Assembly (NCBI GenBank): GCA_019915135.1
Contig: JAHLMK010000001.1
Location: forward strand, 2,666,001-2,730,000
Reading direction: 5' to 3'
Length of the DNA: 64,000 nt
Origin: Strobilurus pachycystidiatus
Taxonomy: Eukaryota > Basidiomycota > Agaricomycetes > Agaricales > Physalacriaceae
Part shown: positions 48,855-59,180 of the stretch, piece after piece
Numbering within the stretch: position 1 is the first letter of the stretch
Layout of the letters: each line of letters opens with the position of its first letter
Notes under the pieces: generated by a model
Databases searched by the model: none
Seen by the model: the letters and a program-made list of their open reading frames with translations, nothing else
What the model was told of the DNA's origin: nothing
Position numbers and translations under genes: made by a program

Positions 48855-49455
48855 GCAGTCCACCCATTACAGCATATACTTAATCAGTAATTATTCGATG
48901 CTGCGCATCCACTCCCTATCGCTTTCGTCATGTTTTTACGAAGTAACCGCACCTTATACCTCTAGTCGTAATCGCATTATACCTATATGTATCATCCCCG
49001 TCAAGAACATGTTGTATGGACACTAGCTTGCATTGAATCGGAAGAGACGGCCACGCACCCTGACGCGACTTATTCAGTTGTCCGCCCATAGCAAGGAGGA
49101 CATACATAGTCGAGCTGACGGATCTTAACGGTGTCGAGGAGGATATCATGCCGTTTATGAACAGCCTCGGATTTGTTGTCCGCACATAGCAAACTGGACA
49201 TGCAAGTTACGAATCTTGACAATGTCGAGAGGGATGTTAATCCGTGTGTGAAAAGCTTTGGACTTCGCATTTCTTGGCCGACCAAGCTGAGCATGTGAGT
49301 GTGCATACTCTGTGTCAAGAACTTCTCCAACATATGTCGCATAGACAAGGGCTCAGCCGCGGTGTATGAACACCAGCTTCGATGATTGATGCGTCTGATA
49401 GTATACAGTGATTGATTTGCAGCAGTTGAGGCCGCGCGATTTTAGTCCCTTTCAT
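48855..49455. other. 600-bp convergent intergenic region with degenerate tandem repeats
   Basis: The region lies between the stops of the arrestin-like and phosphoserine aminotransferase genes. It holds the 98-bp repeat listed next; no gene is supported. Confidence 0.55.
49077..49272. repeat. Degenerate tandem repeat, 98-bp period
   Basis: Two units begin GTTGTCCGC at 49077 and 49175. They share blocks such as CATAGCAA, GGACAT, TCTTRAC and TGTCGAG in the same order. A third, more degraded unit seems to start near 49273 (GACCAAGCTGAGCATG, GTCAAGA). The period is not a multiple of three and the units contain no shared open frame, so they are unlikely to be protein-coding. Confidence 0.65.
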
Positions 49456-50720
49456 TCAAGCTTCCTCCAAGAACTCGCGAATGTAGTCGATGAGGCGATC
49501 CGTCTGTTCCTCTGAAATCGCATTGTAGAGCGAAGCACGAATACCTCCAACCGATCTACGGATAGGAATAGTCAGCGTCAAAATACAGATGAGGAGGTTG
49601 AGATGCGAACGAACCGATGTCCTTTCAGAGCCTTCAGCCCCTTCGCTTCCGCCCCAGAAAGAAACTTCGCCTCCGCACCGTCTCCCAAGACGTCAAAGAC
49701 CACATTCATCCAGCTCCCAGATCCCTCCTGCACCTTCGCGTGCAGCTTGCCTTTTGCTTCGCCCTCTTTGACCACAGCGTAGAGCTTCTCTGCCTTTTTG
49801 CGGTTGATCGTTTCATAATACTCTACCCCGCCGAGCTTGCTCATCCGCTCGAGGACCAGGCCAGACATATAGATGGGCAGGACCGAGGGAGTGTTGTAGA
49901 GGCTCCCCGAGTCCGCAAGGGTTTTGTATGACAGGGACAAGGGTACGGGGATGGCCCCGAGCTTGGCAGCCGCGTCTACGTCGACGAGGCAGTCCTGGCG
50001 GACGATGAGGATGGTGAGGCCGGCGGGCCCGATGTTCTTCTGCGCCCCGGCAAATATCACAGCGTGATCTGCGAGGTTAGGGATGGGCCGCGACATGAAG
50101 GACGAGGAGTAGTCCGCGACCAGCGGGAGGAGGGTGTTCTTGGGGAGGAGACGGAAAGGGAAAGACGCAGGAGACGCGAGGTCATGCGAGAACTGGACAC
50201 CGTCCACGGTCTCGTTCTCGCAGTAGTAGACGAGCGCCGGTTCGGGGGAGAACGCGTACACATCGTGAGCGGGGATGTTGTCGAATGCCTTTCCGTTACT
50301 CGAGTACGGGCGCGCGTCGGCCGCGACGTTGACACGCGCACCGCCAGCAAGACGGCGGGCCTCCTCGGCGGCCTTTTTGCTCCAGGAGCCGGTCACGACG
50401 TAGTCCATGACTCGCTCCTCGTCGGGCAGATCGGGATGGAGAAGGCGGTGGCGGGCCAGCATGTTCAGCACAACGGCGGAGAACTGGCCGGTCCCGCCAC
50501 CCTGCGTGAGGAGGATGGAATGGGTGGGCGGGACGACCAGCTGGACGCGGATGAGGTCCTCGACCTTTTTGACAAACGCGGTGAACTCCTTGGAGCGATG
50601 CGAGATTTCAGCGATGCCGATGCCAGTTCCGGCAAAGTCAAGGAGGCCCTTCGCTGCCTCTTCCAGCACTGATTCAGGCAGCGCGGACGGTCCCGCGCCA
50701 AAGTTGATAGGACGCGACAT
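49456..50720 (-). CDS. SER1: Phosphoserine aminotransferase
   Basis: This PLP enzyme converts 3-phosphohydroxypyruvate to phosphoserine in serine synthesis. The long first exon encodes MSRPINFGAGPSALPESVLEEAAKGLLDFAGTGIGIAEISHRSKEF, the conserved phosphate and PLP contacts LLTQGGGTGQFSAVVLN and VTGSWSKKAAEEA, and the PLP lysine in FAGAQKNIGPAGLTI. Then NTPSVLPIYMSGLVLERM and GVEYYETINRKKAEKLY follow. A single short intron near the 3' end joins LKALKGHR to SVGGIRASLYNAISEEQTDRLIDYIREFLEEA. Length is about 404 residues, as expected for the family. The promoter carries a palindromic TGACTC pair. Confidence 0.96.
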
Positions 50721-51233
50721 GATGGTGGTGATGATCTGAGATGGAGACCACTGCTATATGGCGATGCGGACTTAAGAGGCCAACCAGGAATGGCAACCTG
50801 ACTCGCGCGCTGGCGAGTCATACAGCCCAGTCGGTCGTCGAATTCAGTCACTGGAGTCCATCGTGTAAAGCAGCATTCACGTAGTAATTATATGGAGGAC
50901 AGACTTCTAAATCGACATACATGGTGATGATATGTAGCATACGAAACGCAGTAAGTAACTTGGAGCAGATTATTGTATATATATACCCTGTCCGTCGAAT
51001 AACAATATTGCAGTGATTGGAACGCGGGTTTCGGGGAATGGAGTAGGAGGTACCGAAAGGGAACACAAAGCAGTCGACAGCGGCCAGATAACTAAGTAAT
51101 AAATCATGATGGAGATGTGTGTGAGCGTAAATTGGACTTGATGGTTGTGCAGCAGAAATACAATGATGCAAGGGCGTTGGTACAGCTGGGGCAGCCAGCG
51201 ATGCTGTGAATATTAAGTCGTGATGCAGATGAT
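50721..51233. other. Intergenic, SER1 promoter side
   Basis: These 513 bp hold the palindromic site described next and a TA-rich stretch near 50975-50990. No gene is supported. Confidence 0.5.
50799..50820. promoter_or_regulatory. Palindromic Gcn4/Cpc1-like site upstream of SER1
   Basis: TGACTCGC and its exact reverse complement GCGAGTCA face each other across 6 bp, about 79 bp before the SER1 ATG. TGACTC is the half-site core recognised by Gcn4/Cpc1-type bZIP activators of amino-acid biosynthesis. Confidence 0.5.
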
Positions 51234-51731
51234 TCAAAGCCAGTTCTGGGGCATGAGATTTTCGAATCGGATGTCCGCATAGTCGCGCGGACGCGTGGAC
51301 GGAGGTGGGGGAGTAGTGCAGCGCTCGGTGAGGAAGGATGGGAGCGCGATTGGGGAGGGATCGTCGGCCGGTGGCCGGGACGGCCTGCTGCTGGAGCGCA
51401 TCGGGCTGGTGCGCAGCGACGTCTTGCGTCGGCGCACGGGGCCAGAGCTCTCGGTGGGCAGCTGGGAGAGATCTGCGATGTCGAGAATGGAAGACGGGGC
51501 TTCCGTGTCCATGACAGAGATCCAGTCGAGGCTGTCAAACGGATGCGACGCGGGTTCCGGGTGGGCACGACCGCGGCGGTGGCGCGGAGGCGAGCGAGCA
51601 GGTCGCCGCTTGATGAAGGAGCTGGCAGTCTGTGACGTGCTGTCAGTCGGACGATCCATTGCGCGCGTCGGACGGCGACTTGCCGTGCATGGGGATCGCA
51701 GAGCGGATCCAGTGAGTGTGGCGGGGGGCAT
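51234..51731 (-). CDS. Short Pro/Ser/Arg-rich protein, unknown function
   Basis: A single open frame from 51731 encodes 165 residues, MPPATLTGSALRSPCTASRRPTRAMDRPTDSTSQTASSFIKRRPARSPP and onward. The core HPFDSLDWISVMDTEAPSSILDIADLSQLPTESSGPVRRRKTSLRTSPMRSSSRP looks less random than the flanks, with acidic-hydrophobic stretches that could be short binding motifs. The C-terminus is DYADIRFENLMPQNWL. No domain, signal peptide or membrane helix is seen. A later ATG at MDRPTDS (51659) is possible. A TATTTATT element on the minus strand at about 51835-51842 could be its TATA box. Existence is moderately supported; function is unknown. Confidence 0.45.
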   Translation of the reverse strand: MPPATLTGSALRSPCTASRRPTRAMDRPTDSTSQTASSFIKRRPARSPPRHRRGRAHPEPASHPFDSLDWISVMDTEAPSSILDIADLSQLPTESSGPVRRRKTSLRTSPMRSSSRPSRPPADDPSPIALPSFLTERCTTPPPPSTRPRDYADIRFENLMPQNWL

Positions 51732-51873
51732 TAGCAGCGATGCAGAGTACTGGGACTGCAGCGACGGTCAGCGCGCGGCAGAGTGCGGGAGCGGGAGAGC
51801 GTACATCGTAGGCGTCGTTGTCGACGCTGAACCAATAAATAGACGGGGCAGATTGGGCGGCAGCAGCAGGCAT

Positions 51874-51996
51874 TACTCGTTGCGTGCAAAAGTGAGCGAG
51901 GTACAGCCACATCCGGCAACTCGGCACCACCCAAATGTGGTGAGGAGCGCCACGTGTTTGTGGCTGTACCTCGCTCACTTTTGCACGCAACGAGTA
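51874..51996. mobile_element. MITE-like element with 36-bp perfect terminal inverted repeats
   Basis: The arms at 51876-51911 and 51959-51994 are exact reverse complements. Each begins CTCGTTGCGTGCAAAAGTGA, and the element is flanked by TA on both sides (51874-51875 and 51995-51996), the target duplication used by Tc1/mariner-type elements. The 47-bp centre has no coding capacity and contains a small CACCAC/GTGGTG hairpin. Total length with the TA pairs is 123 bp. The perfect arms imply recent insertion or recent gene conversion. It sits about 32 bp upstream of the putative TATA element of the neighbouring minus-strand gene. Confidence 0.75.
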
Positions 51997-53488
51997 TAGC
52001 AGATATGTGGTGTTGCAAGGGGGCAAAAGCAGTGGGGCGTCTCTGAGAGCGAGGGATTATATGGGCGATGGTAAGCAAGGACGGTAGCGCGTTAAGAGGG
52101 TCTGAAAATGATGGAGAAAGCGTGTGTCATGAACAACAATGGTGGTGGAGGACAAAAGGCGTAACGTGGGTTTGCTCGGCCTGCGTTCGGCGCCATTGTT
52201 GCTCGGCAACGCGTCCGTTTATGGAAACGCATTAGGTAATCTTTGACTCACCGCCGCGCGATCGCCAGGCGATGACTCGCTTCCATCTCACGCACAACAC
52301 GTTCCCACCGCACATTCAAGACATAATCTAAATGATGTATACCATGCTTCCGCCAAGAACGGCTCCCCAGTACAGAAGTGCGGCGCTAATCTAGCAAGCT
52401 AGTACGCCCCACGACCTCACCACCTTGCTCAAGTTCAGTATCTCATCTCCGTTATCTTCATTTCCCTCAGATGAGATACAACTCTATGAAAAGCCGTTGT
52501 TAGTCGGGCTCAAAGGCGCGTGTATCACTGCTAGCCACGTATCATCTAGCTGCTAGTCATGGATAGAACCCAGTAATATTCCATTCTACAGGCTTTCTGT
52601 TAGAAGATTGGCGTCCCGCTCATTGTTCACCTAGTAAAGAAAATGTCACGCGTCGCAACGCGATCGGATGCCACTGGCACAAATTAATGTCGGGCATCTC
52701 GCTGACGCGTCAATAACTGGCCAGTCCTTACTGGAAGTTTCCTTGACATGGGCGTACCATACCGGTGCCGCTGGTTATGGTTAGGCCCCAACGCCAGTCA
52801 ACGTAATCTCACAGCACACGGCTGCTCGCAATTCAGTCCTGCCTATTCAGGACTCAGAGCAGACGCAGCAATGCAGAGCTCGAGTGACTCACTCATTCAA
52901 TTGGTGAATAACTTGATAAGATTGCTGTCAACCTCTTCAATGGCGTAGCTCATGGCTCTGCCTATGTTAGCTGTGAGTCCTGGGGCCTGAGTCCGGATCC
53001 GGATGGCCTGAGAGCGCCTCCCATGAGTAGCACGCAGCATAGTCCGAGAGTTCCCAGCCCAGATGTCCTGGTGGAGAATATCAGCTATGTACTATGCGAT
53101 GAATGTACCATCAAAAATTAAAATTAGCAATGGAGACACGAGTGAACGCTGCAACAATCGATGCGAAATGGATGATCAGGTGCAGCTGTTCAGAAACATC
53201 GACTTGGTAGCTTCGCTCGCCAGTGTAGCGCGGTTGCGAACGTTGAGGATTCCGTGGCTCAAAGTCAATGCACATACCTGTGGTACACAGGGCACTAGGT
53301 GCAAAAACGAAGCAAGGAAGCTCGCGTCAAGGAGTGTCCCAACCCTCAGTCTAATAGCGAATGGATCTAATACAAAGCATTTTTCATTTAGTGCGGGAGA
53401 TATGATGCGTGCAGATATAGAGATACAAGAGAAATGTGAAAACAATGCGACAACCCTCAAACCGTCAGTACAGGTAAATTTTTTGTGT
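51997..53488. other. 1.5 kb intergenic stretch
   Basis: No coding region is convincing here. A frame at 53063-53638 overlaps the 3' end of HSP90 on the opposite strand and is a shadow. A small hairpin AGTCCTG/CAGGACT lies at about 52836-52855. Nothing else is recognised. Confidence 0.45.
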
Positions 53489-55976
53489 CTAGTCAATCTC
53501 CTCCATGGCAGAGGTCGACGCGCCCTCGAGAGGTGGGGGAGCATCGTCTTCCTCAGCAACAGCGGCGGTCTCCTCCTCCTCGTCGACGTCAAGACCGAGC
53601 CTGTTCACAGCGCGTCAGCAAACGCGATAGTATGGTGAAGAGAACGGATAACTCACGAGATCATCCTGTGGATGCGCTTGGCGAATGATGAGGGCTCATC
53701 GAGGGCAAAGCCGGAAGTGAGGAGGGCGGTCTCGAACAGGAGGTAGGTCAAGTCGCGGACAGACTTGTCGGCCTTGTCCTCCGACACCTTGCGCTTCAAC
53801 TCCTTGACGATGGGGTTTGTGGGGTTGAGCTCGAGGGTCTTCTTCGAGGCCATGTAGGAGGACATCGAAGAGTCACGGAGAGCCTGCGCCTTCATGATAC
53901 GCTCCTACGAAGACAGTCAGCATCAAGTACGAGATTGAAACACAAGAAGGCGTACCATGTTCGAGGACCATCCGAACTGGCCAGTGACGAGGACACAGGG
54001 CGAGTCGGTGATACGGTTGGAGACGACGACCTTCTCGACCTTGTCACCGAGGGCATCCTTGACGACAGTGCAGAGCTCGTTGTACTCGGTGATGGTGGTC
54101 TCACGAGCGGCCTTCTCCTCGTCGGTCTCCTCGAGCTCGAGACCCTCCTTGGACACGCAGACCAACTTTTTGCCATCGAACTCCTTGAGCTGGGTGATGG
54201 CGTATTCGTCGATGGGGTCAACGAGGAGAAGGACTTCGAAGCCCTTCTTCTTGAGGACCTCAAGGAAGGGAGACTCCTTGACGGAAACGAGGGATTCACC
54301 GGTGAGGTAGTAGATGGACTTCTGAACCTCGGGCATGCGGGTGATGTAGTCTATACGAAGCAGTCAGTAAAGTCAAGATAAAGGCAACAAGAACAAGCTT
54401 ACCCTTGAGGGACACCTGCTCCTCAGTGGACTTGGTCGAGAAGAAGCGCAGGAACTCAGCGAGCTTGCTGCGGTTCTGGGCGTCCTCGTGGATACCAAGC
54501 TTGAGGTTCTTGCCGAACGCCTCATAGAACTTGCCAAAGTTGTCCTTGTCCTCGCTGATCTCGGTCAAGAGGTCCATGCACTTCTTAACGATGTTCTTGC
54601 GGATGACCTTGAGGATCTTGTTCTGCTGGAGGGTCTCACGGGAGATGTTGAGAGGGAGATCCTCGGAGTCGACGATACCCTTGACGAAGTTGAGGTATTC
54701 GGGAATGAGGTCCTCGCAGTCGTCCATGATGAACACGCGGCGGACGTACAACTTGATGTTGTTGCGCTTCTTCTTCGACTCGAAAAGATCGAAGGGGGCA
54801 CTGAACACGTCGTATTGTTGAGTAACGGGCGAGCGACGCGCGCGAATGAGACTTACCGCTTGGGAATGTAGAGGATAGCCTTGAACTCAAGCTGACCCTC
54901 GACGGAGAAGTGCTTGACAGCGAGGTGGTCCTCCCAGTCGTTGGTAAGCGACTTGTAGAAGGCAGCGTACTCCTCCTGGTTGATCTCCTGAGGGTTACGA
55001 GTCCAGATGGGCTTCGTCTTGTTGAGCTCCTCGTTGGTGGTCTCAACCTCCTTGATCTTCTTGGTCTTCTTCTCCTTGGGCTTGTCCTCCTCATCGTCGA
55101 CCTCCTCGATCTTGGGCTTCTCAGCGTCCTCGGCGACTTCCTCGTCGTCCTCAACTTCCTGAACGAAGCCGTTAGAGCCGCGAAAAAAAGGATTACGCCA
55201 CAAATCGACATACCTTCTCGACCTCCTTGGTCACAGCCAACTGGATGGGGTAGGAGATGAACTCGGAGTGCTTCTTGACGATCTCCTTGATCTTCTTCTC
55301 CTCGAGGTACTCGAGCTGGTCCTCCTTGAGGTAGAGGCGCATCTCAGAGCCACGTCCGAGGGGAGGGTTGACGGTGTCGGGGGTGATGGTGAAGGTGCCA
55401 CCGGCAGCAGACTCCCAGATGTACTGCTCGTCGTCGTTGTGCTTGGAGATGACCTGGACGCGCTCGGCGACGAGGTATGCAGAGTAGAAACCGACACCGA
55501 ATTGACCAATCATGGAAATGTCAGCGCCAGAGCTAAGCGCCTCCATGAAGCCCTGAAAGGAAGGCGATCGCGATCAGCAACTGCTGTGGCGCCTAAGAAA
55601 AAAAAATTGTGGCTCACCTTGGTGCCAGACTTGGCGATTGTGCCCAAGTTGTTGACCATGTCGGCCTTGGTCATACCGATACCAGTGTCGCGGATGGAGA
55701 GCACCTTGCCCTCCTTGTCGGGGATGATGCTGATGACAAGGTCCTTCCCGGTGTCGAGAGCGGTGGGGTCGGTGAGGGAAGCGTAGCGGATTTTGTCGAG
55801 CGCATCGGATGCGTTGGAGATCAGCTCACGAAGGAAAATCTCCTTGTTCGAGTAGAAGGTGTCTGCGCCACGAATCAGACGGTATTCCAACGTAGATGAA
55901 AGGGCGGCTCACTGATAATCAGGTCCAAGAGCTGACTGATCTCAGCCTGGAATCCGAAGCTTTCAGTGGCAGCCAT
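53489..55976 (-). CDS. HSP82: Cytosolic Hsp90 chaperone
   Basis: This dimeric ATP-dependent chaperone matures kinases and receptors. The start at 55976 gives [48 protein letters not shown]. ATPase motifs include [25 protein letters not shown] and [17 protein letters not shown]. The charged linker runs through [39 protein letters not shown]. Middle-domain blocks are [47 protein letters not shown] and [36 protein letters not shown]. The C-terminal block is [20 protein letters not shown]. About 700 residues in eight exons or so. The final five residues read MEEID, where Hsp90 normally ends MEEVD. Heat-shock elements lie upstream. Confidence 0.97.
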
Positions 55977-56128
55977 GTCTACTGGTGAGGCGTCAGCGCG
56001 AGCAAGAGGCGATGGCAAAGGCTACTCACATTAGATGATGGTGAAGAAAAAAAGACGGTAGGGCAAAAAGTTGAGTTTTTGGCGCCCTTAGTGCGAACGC
56101 GTTTTTTGTACCGTCTGGCTGTCGACTT

Positions 56129-56136
56129 TTCTCGAA
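56129..56136 (-). promoter_or_regulatory. Heat-shock element, TTCnnGAA
   Basis: TTCTCGAA, the basic inverted pair bound by heat-shock factor, lies about 155 bp upstream of the HSP90 ATG. Confidence 0.55.
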
Positions 56137-56224
56137 ATCCTGTCCCGAATGGGGTATCGGCAGCAGCCCTGTCAGGGCACAATAGAATAACAGCGAATGC
56201 CGTGGAAGGGCGCAGCACAGCATT

Positions 56225-56254
56225 GAACAGGTTTGAAAGCTGTCGAAACAGTTC
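56225..56254 (-). promoter_or_regulatory. Step-type heat-shock element
   Basis: GAA triplets start at 56225, 56235 and 56245, exactly 10 bp apart, followed by TTC at 56252. Regular 10-bp spacing of nGAAn units is the step arrangement recognised by fungal heat-shock factor. It lies about 250 bp upstream of the HSP90 start. Confidence 0.5.
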
Positions 56255-56326
56255 AACAGATGTACGTTCAGTTTGTACAGTACAAAAAATGAGAGTGGTT
56301 AGTAGAAACTACTATACATAGATCGA

Positions 56327-59109
56327 TCAAGTTGTGCTCTGTCGAGCCTTCAAAATCTCTACCATCGCCTCCAATTCTTCAATCGTCTCAATCTGCTCAC
56401 GATTCTTCTTGCGCAACTCATCATTCACCTTCTGCAGAGCAGTCTGTTGTGCAGTTATTGCGCTCAGCATCTGTGATGGATCGGCGACTTTTGGCCTCGT
56501 TGGCCGTGAGTGAGAATGTACCGCTTGTCGAAGTTTGCTGTACCATCACTGTCAAAAACGATACAGCACGAAGAGCGAAGGAACACACCGGTTTTCGTTC
56601 TCCAGATCCTTCTGATACGCTGACTGACTCTCCATCTGGAGCCTCATCTGCTGTGTCTGGGTGATCACATCAGCCATCTGGTCTTTCTGTTCATTAAACT
56701 TTCTGAAGTCGGCCTCCCTGGGAAGCCGTCAGAGAGAATCGGGAATATAACGTGAAGCTCACCATAGTTGCTGTATCTTGACGTGTTGATCGATTTGGTT
56801 CTCATAGTCCCGAAGACGATCAACCTTGTGCTGTGTCTCCTTCCTTTTTGTCTCAAGCTCAAAGACACGTTTGTTGGCATCCACCAATAATGCGTCTTGA
56901 CCGTCATACAGAGCCTGCAGACAAAGAATGAGAGTACAATCAGCGAAAGGAGCATATCAGCCAACCTTTGCCTGTTTCGCTTCTGTTCGCAAAGCAGCGG
57001 CTTCGCTTGTCCACTGCTTCTTCTCTTCACGCAAGTTCGTCAACTTGCTTGAAAGCTCGTTGTTCCATTCCACGTATTTGCTTTTAGCCGAAGCGGCCAA
57101 CTGCTTGTGCTCCTTCAACTCATTCTCCAGCGCAAGGACTTGCGTGCGATAATTTCGCAATTTATTGAACTAGATGCTCTCTCAGTACAAAGTAGCACGA
57201 GTGAGCATAAGAAATGCACATACCAGACCCTGCCGCTCAACTTCAACATTGTTGGAGACTATACGATCCTGGTAAAGACGACCGATATGCTGAACGTTCT
57301 CTCGGGACAACCAGACTTCAAAATTCAGCTCCGTACGGAGAAGGACGACCTCCCGCTGTAGCGAAGCGATCGCTTGGGTTATATGAGGAGGCACTTCATC
57401 TGAGCTGGATCGTGATCGCGATGAAAAGACGCTAGCAGGACGCGAGCTCCCTTCGCTGCCAGGGGGGTTTTGCACAAAGATCGAGGAGGGCCATTGCGTC
57501 GTAGGATTTACAATCTCCACGTTTAACTCGGACTTCAGTGCGACGGAGGTGGCGACCATGTCTTGAAGCGAAATGCGAGGGACACTGCTGGTTAACAGAC
57601 TACCATTTTGCACTGACACAGAGTCGCTGACCACGGATGTAGCGTCCGAGCTAGGTTCTGTCTCAGCGGCGCGTGCGCGTATAGCCAGGGCCATATTGGT
57701 GCTGTCGAGCATCATAGCCTCACTTGTGATGCGAGCCGTGTCATACTTCGCCCAGAAGTTTCGTCCCGAACGTTCCTCCTCGGCGTCGCGCCACATAATC
57801 AACGGATGGCATTGATGCACCCTCAACAGATTCTAGACAAAGGACGTACTTCAAGACCACTCGTGAACATAAACATTAGGTTGTATACCTCAGCTTTCTC
57901 CTTGAGTTCCCTCTCGTCCATTACGTCGCACCAGTCCAAAGCGAATAGGGAAGGAAAATCCCATTCGGTGAGGCACAAGATAGGTGCACGTAGAAAGCGT
58001 AGCAGATTGCAGGGAAAGAGGTAGTAAAGGAAGGTGAAGTATCGGTGCGGGGAGGGCGGGGTTGCTGCAGCAGAGTAGAAGGTTGCTTCCAGATGTTCCC
58101 AGCCAAGATCATCTCTCGATGGTATTGGCTTCCATGCCGACGGGTCCACCAAGGATGCGTCTGAATCTGGAGAAGGTATGCCACGTTCCTTCCAGCAGAT
58201 GACGCGCGAAAGGATTATCAACAGCTGAGGTATGATATTCTTGAGGATATCGGGTGCATGAACAGCAAAGAGAGGTAGAATTTTCACAAGTAGAGTCAAT
58301 CCAACACTACACATTGTTGAGGAATTGTCGAATATCAGCGACAGCAGCAGCTGCGACATTAGCGGATGTGAGGCGAGAGTCAGTGATGACCTCTGAAACT
58401 CGGGCATAGACGTGAAGAGATTGAGGAGCATGAATATCTGGAGGCGGGAAGTCGGCGTTGAGAACTGGGAGTGTAGTTCGGTCATTAGTGCCTAGGGACC
58501 GAGGGTTAGAAACAGTATTATGAGACGGTCTGAACGCGCCTCTGGGTGCTTTATCCCGTGTTTAAGTAGTAGGTTTTCAAGATTACTCTTCCAACGATCT
58601 CTCTTTTCGCGGTCAACTTTGTCCAACTCGGCCTTAGCGATCACGTCGTCTCCGGAGGCATCGTTGAACGCATCTAACAGGTACAGATCAACGAGACGGC
58701 GGCGGAAAGCTGATACCATAGATTCCTGCTGCTCGTCGCCGTCATCGACATCGGGTTCAAGAGCCAGCACAACGAGGTCCGATGCCTGTTCTGTTGCAGG
58801 AAGCGGTAGATTGGGCTCCCGCAATGCCGGTCGTAAGATGAGGTCGAACCACAGCGTTATGACAGACGCTGTCGGAAGGACGACTCTGAGATGGTAGAGG
58901 ACTGCGAGGAAGACTTGGGTCTCGCGGGGAGAAAGGTCGTGGCCGACATCTCGATGGATGGCCTGGAGTTCTTCCTCAATTTCGTCGGCGGCTTCGTCAT
59001 CGGCGGCCTGGGCAAATTCGTCGGCGAACGTGGCGAGCTCGGCGAGTGATATCTTCTCCTCGAGGGCGGCGCGTATCCGCCGGAAGAGGGTCGGGGTGGC
59101 CGATGACAT
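56327..59109 (-). CDS. TSC1: Hamartin (TSC1) homologue
   Basis: The chain is about 830 residues. The N-terminal half is helical (MSSATPTLFRRIRAALEEKISLAEL, LFRLQIF-like FMLLNLFTSMPEFQRSSL). It contains the hamartin-like block VGLTLLVKILPLFAVHAPDILKNIIPQLLIILSRVICWKERG, comparable to the LPDLF..YSRL.W block of animal TSC1. A disordered Ser-rich middle (SSRPASVFSSRSRSSSDEVPPH) follows. The C-terminal third is a long coiled coil: IASLQREVVLLRTELNFEVWLSRENVQHIGRLYQDRI, VLALENELKEHKQLAASAKSKYVEWNNELSSKL and EQIETIEELEAMVEIL. Hamartin stabilises the TSC2 GTPase-activating protein that restrains Rheb and TORC1; no TSC2 gene is in this window. The start at 59109 is 71 bp from the divergent RRM-like gene. 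Confidence 0.78.
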
Positions 59110-59180
59110 ATTGGCAAGAGCCAAGGCGCGTACTACGTAGTCACGTAATCACATTTTCACTTTTCCGTTCCGCGCCCATC

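Noticed and set aside
48918..48930. Third copy of the RNA-like element on the minus strand (GACGAAAGCG)
   Set aside because: Only ten bases match and the flanks cannot form the P2 or P3 stems.
53063..53638. 191-codon frame on the plus strand
   Set aside because: It overlaps the HSP90 3' end on the opposite strand and shows no family features.
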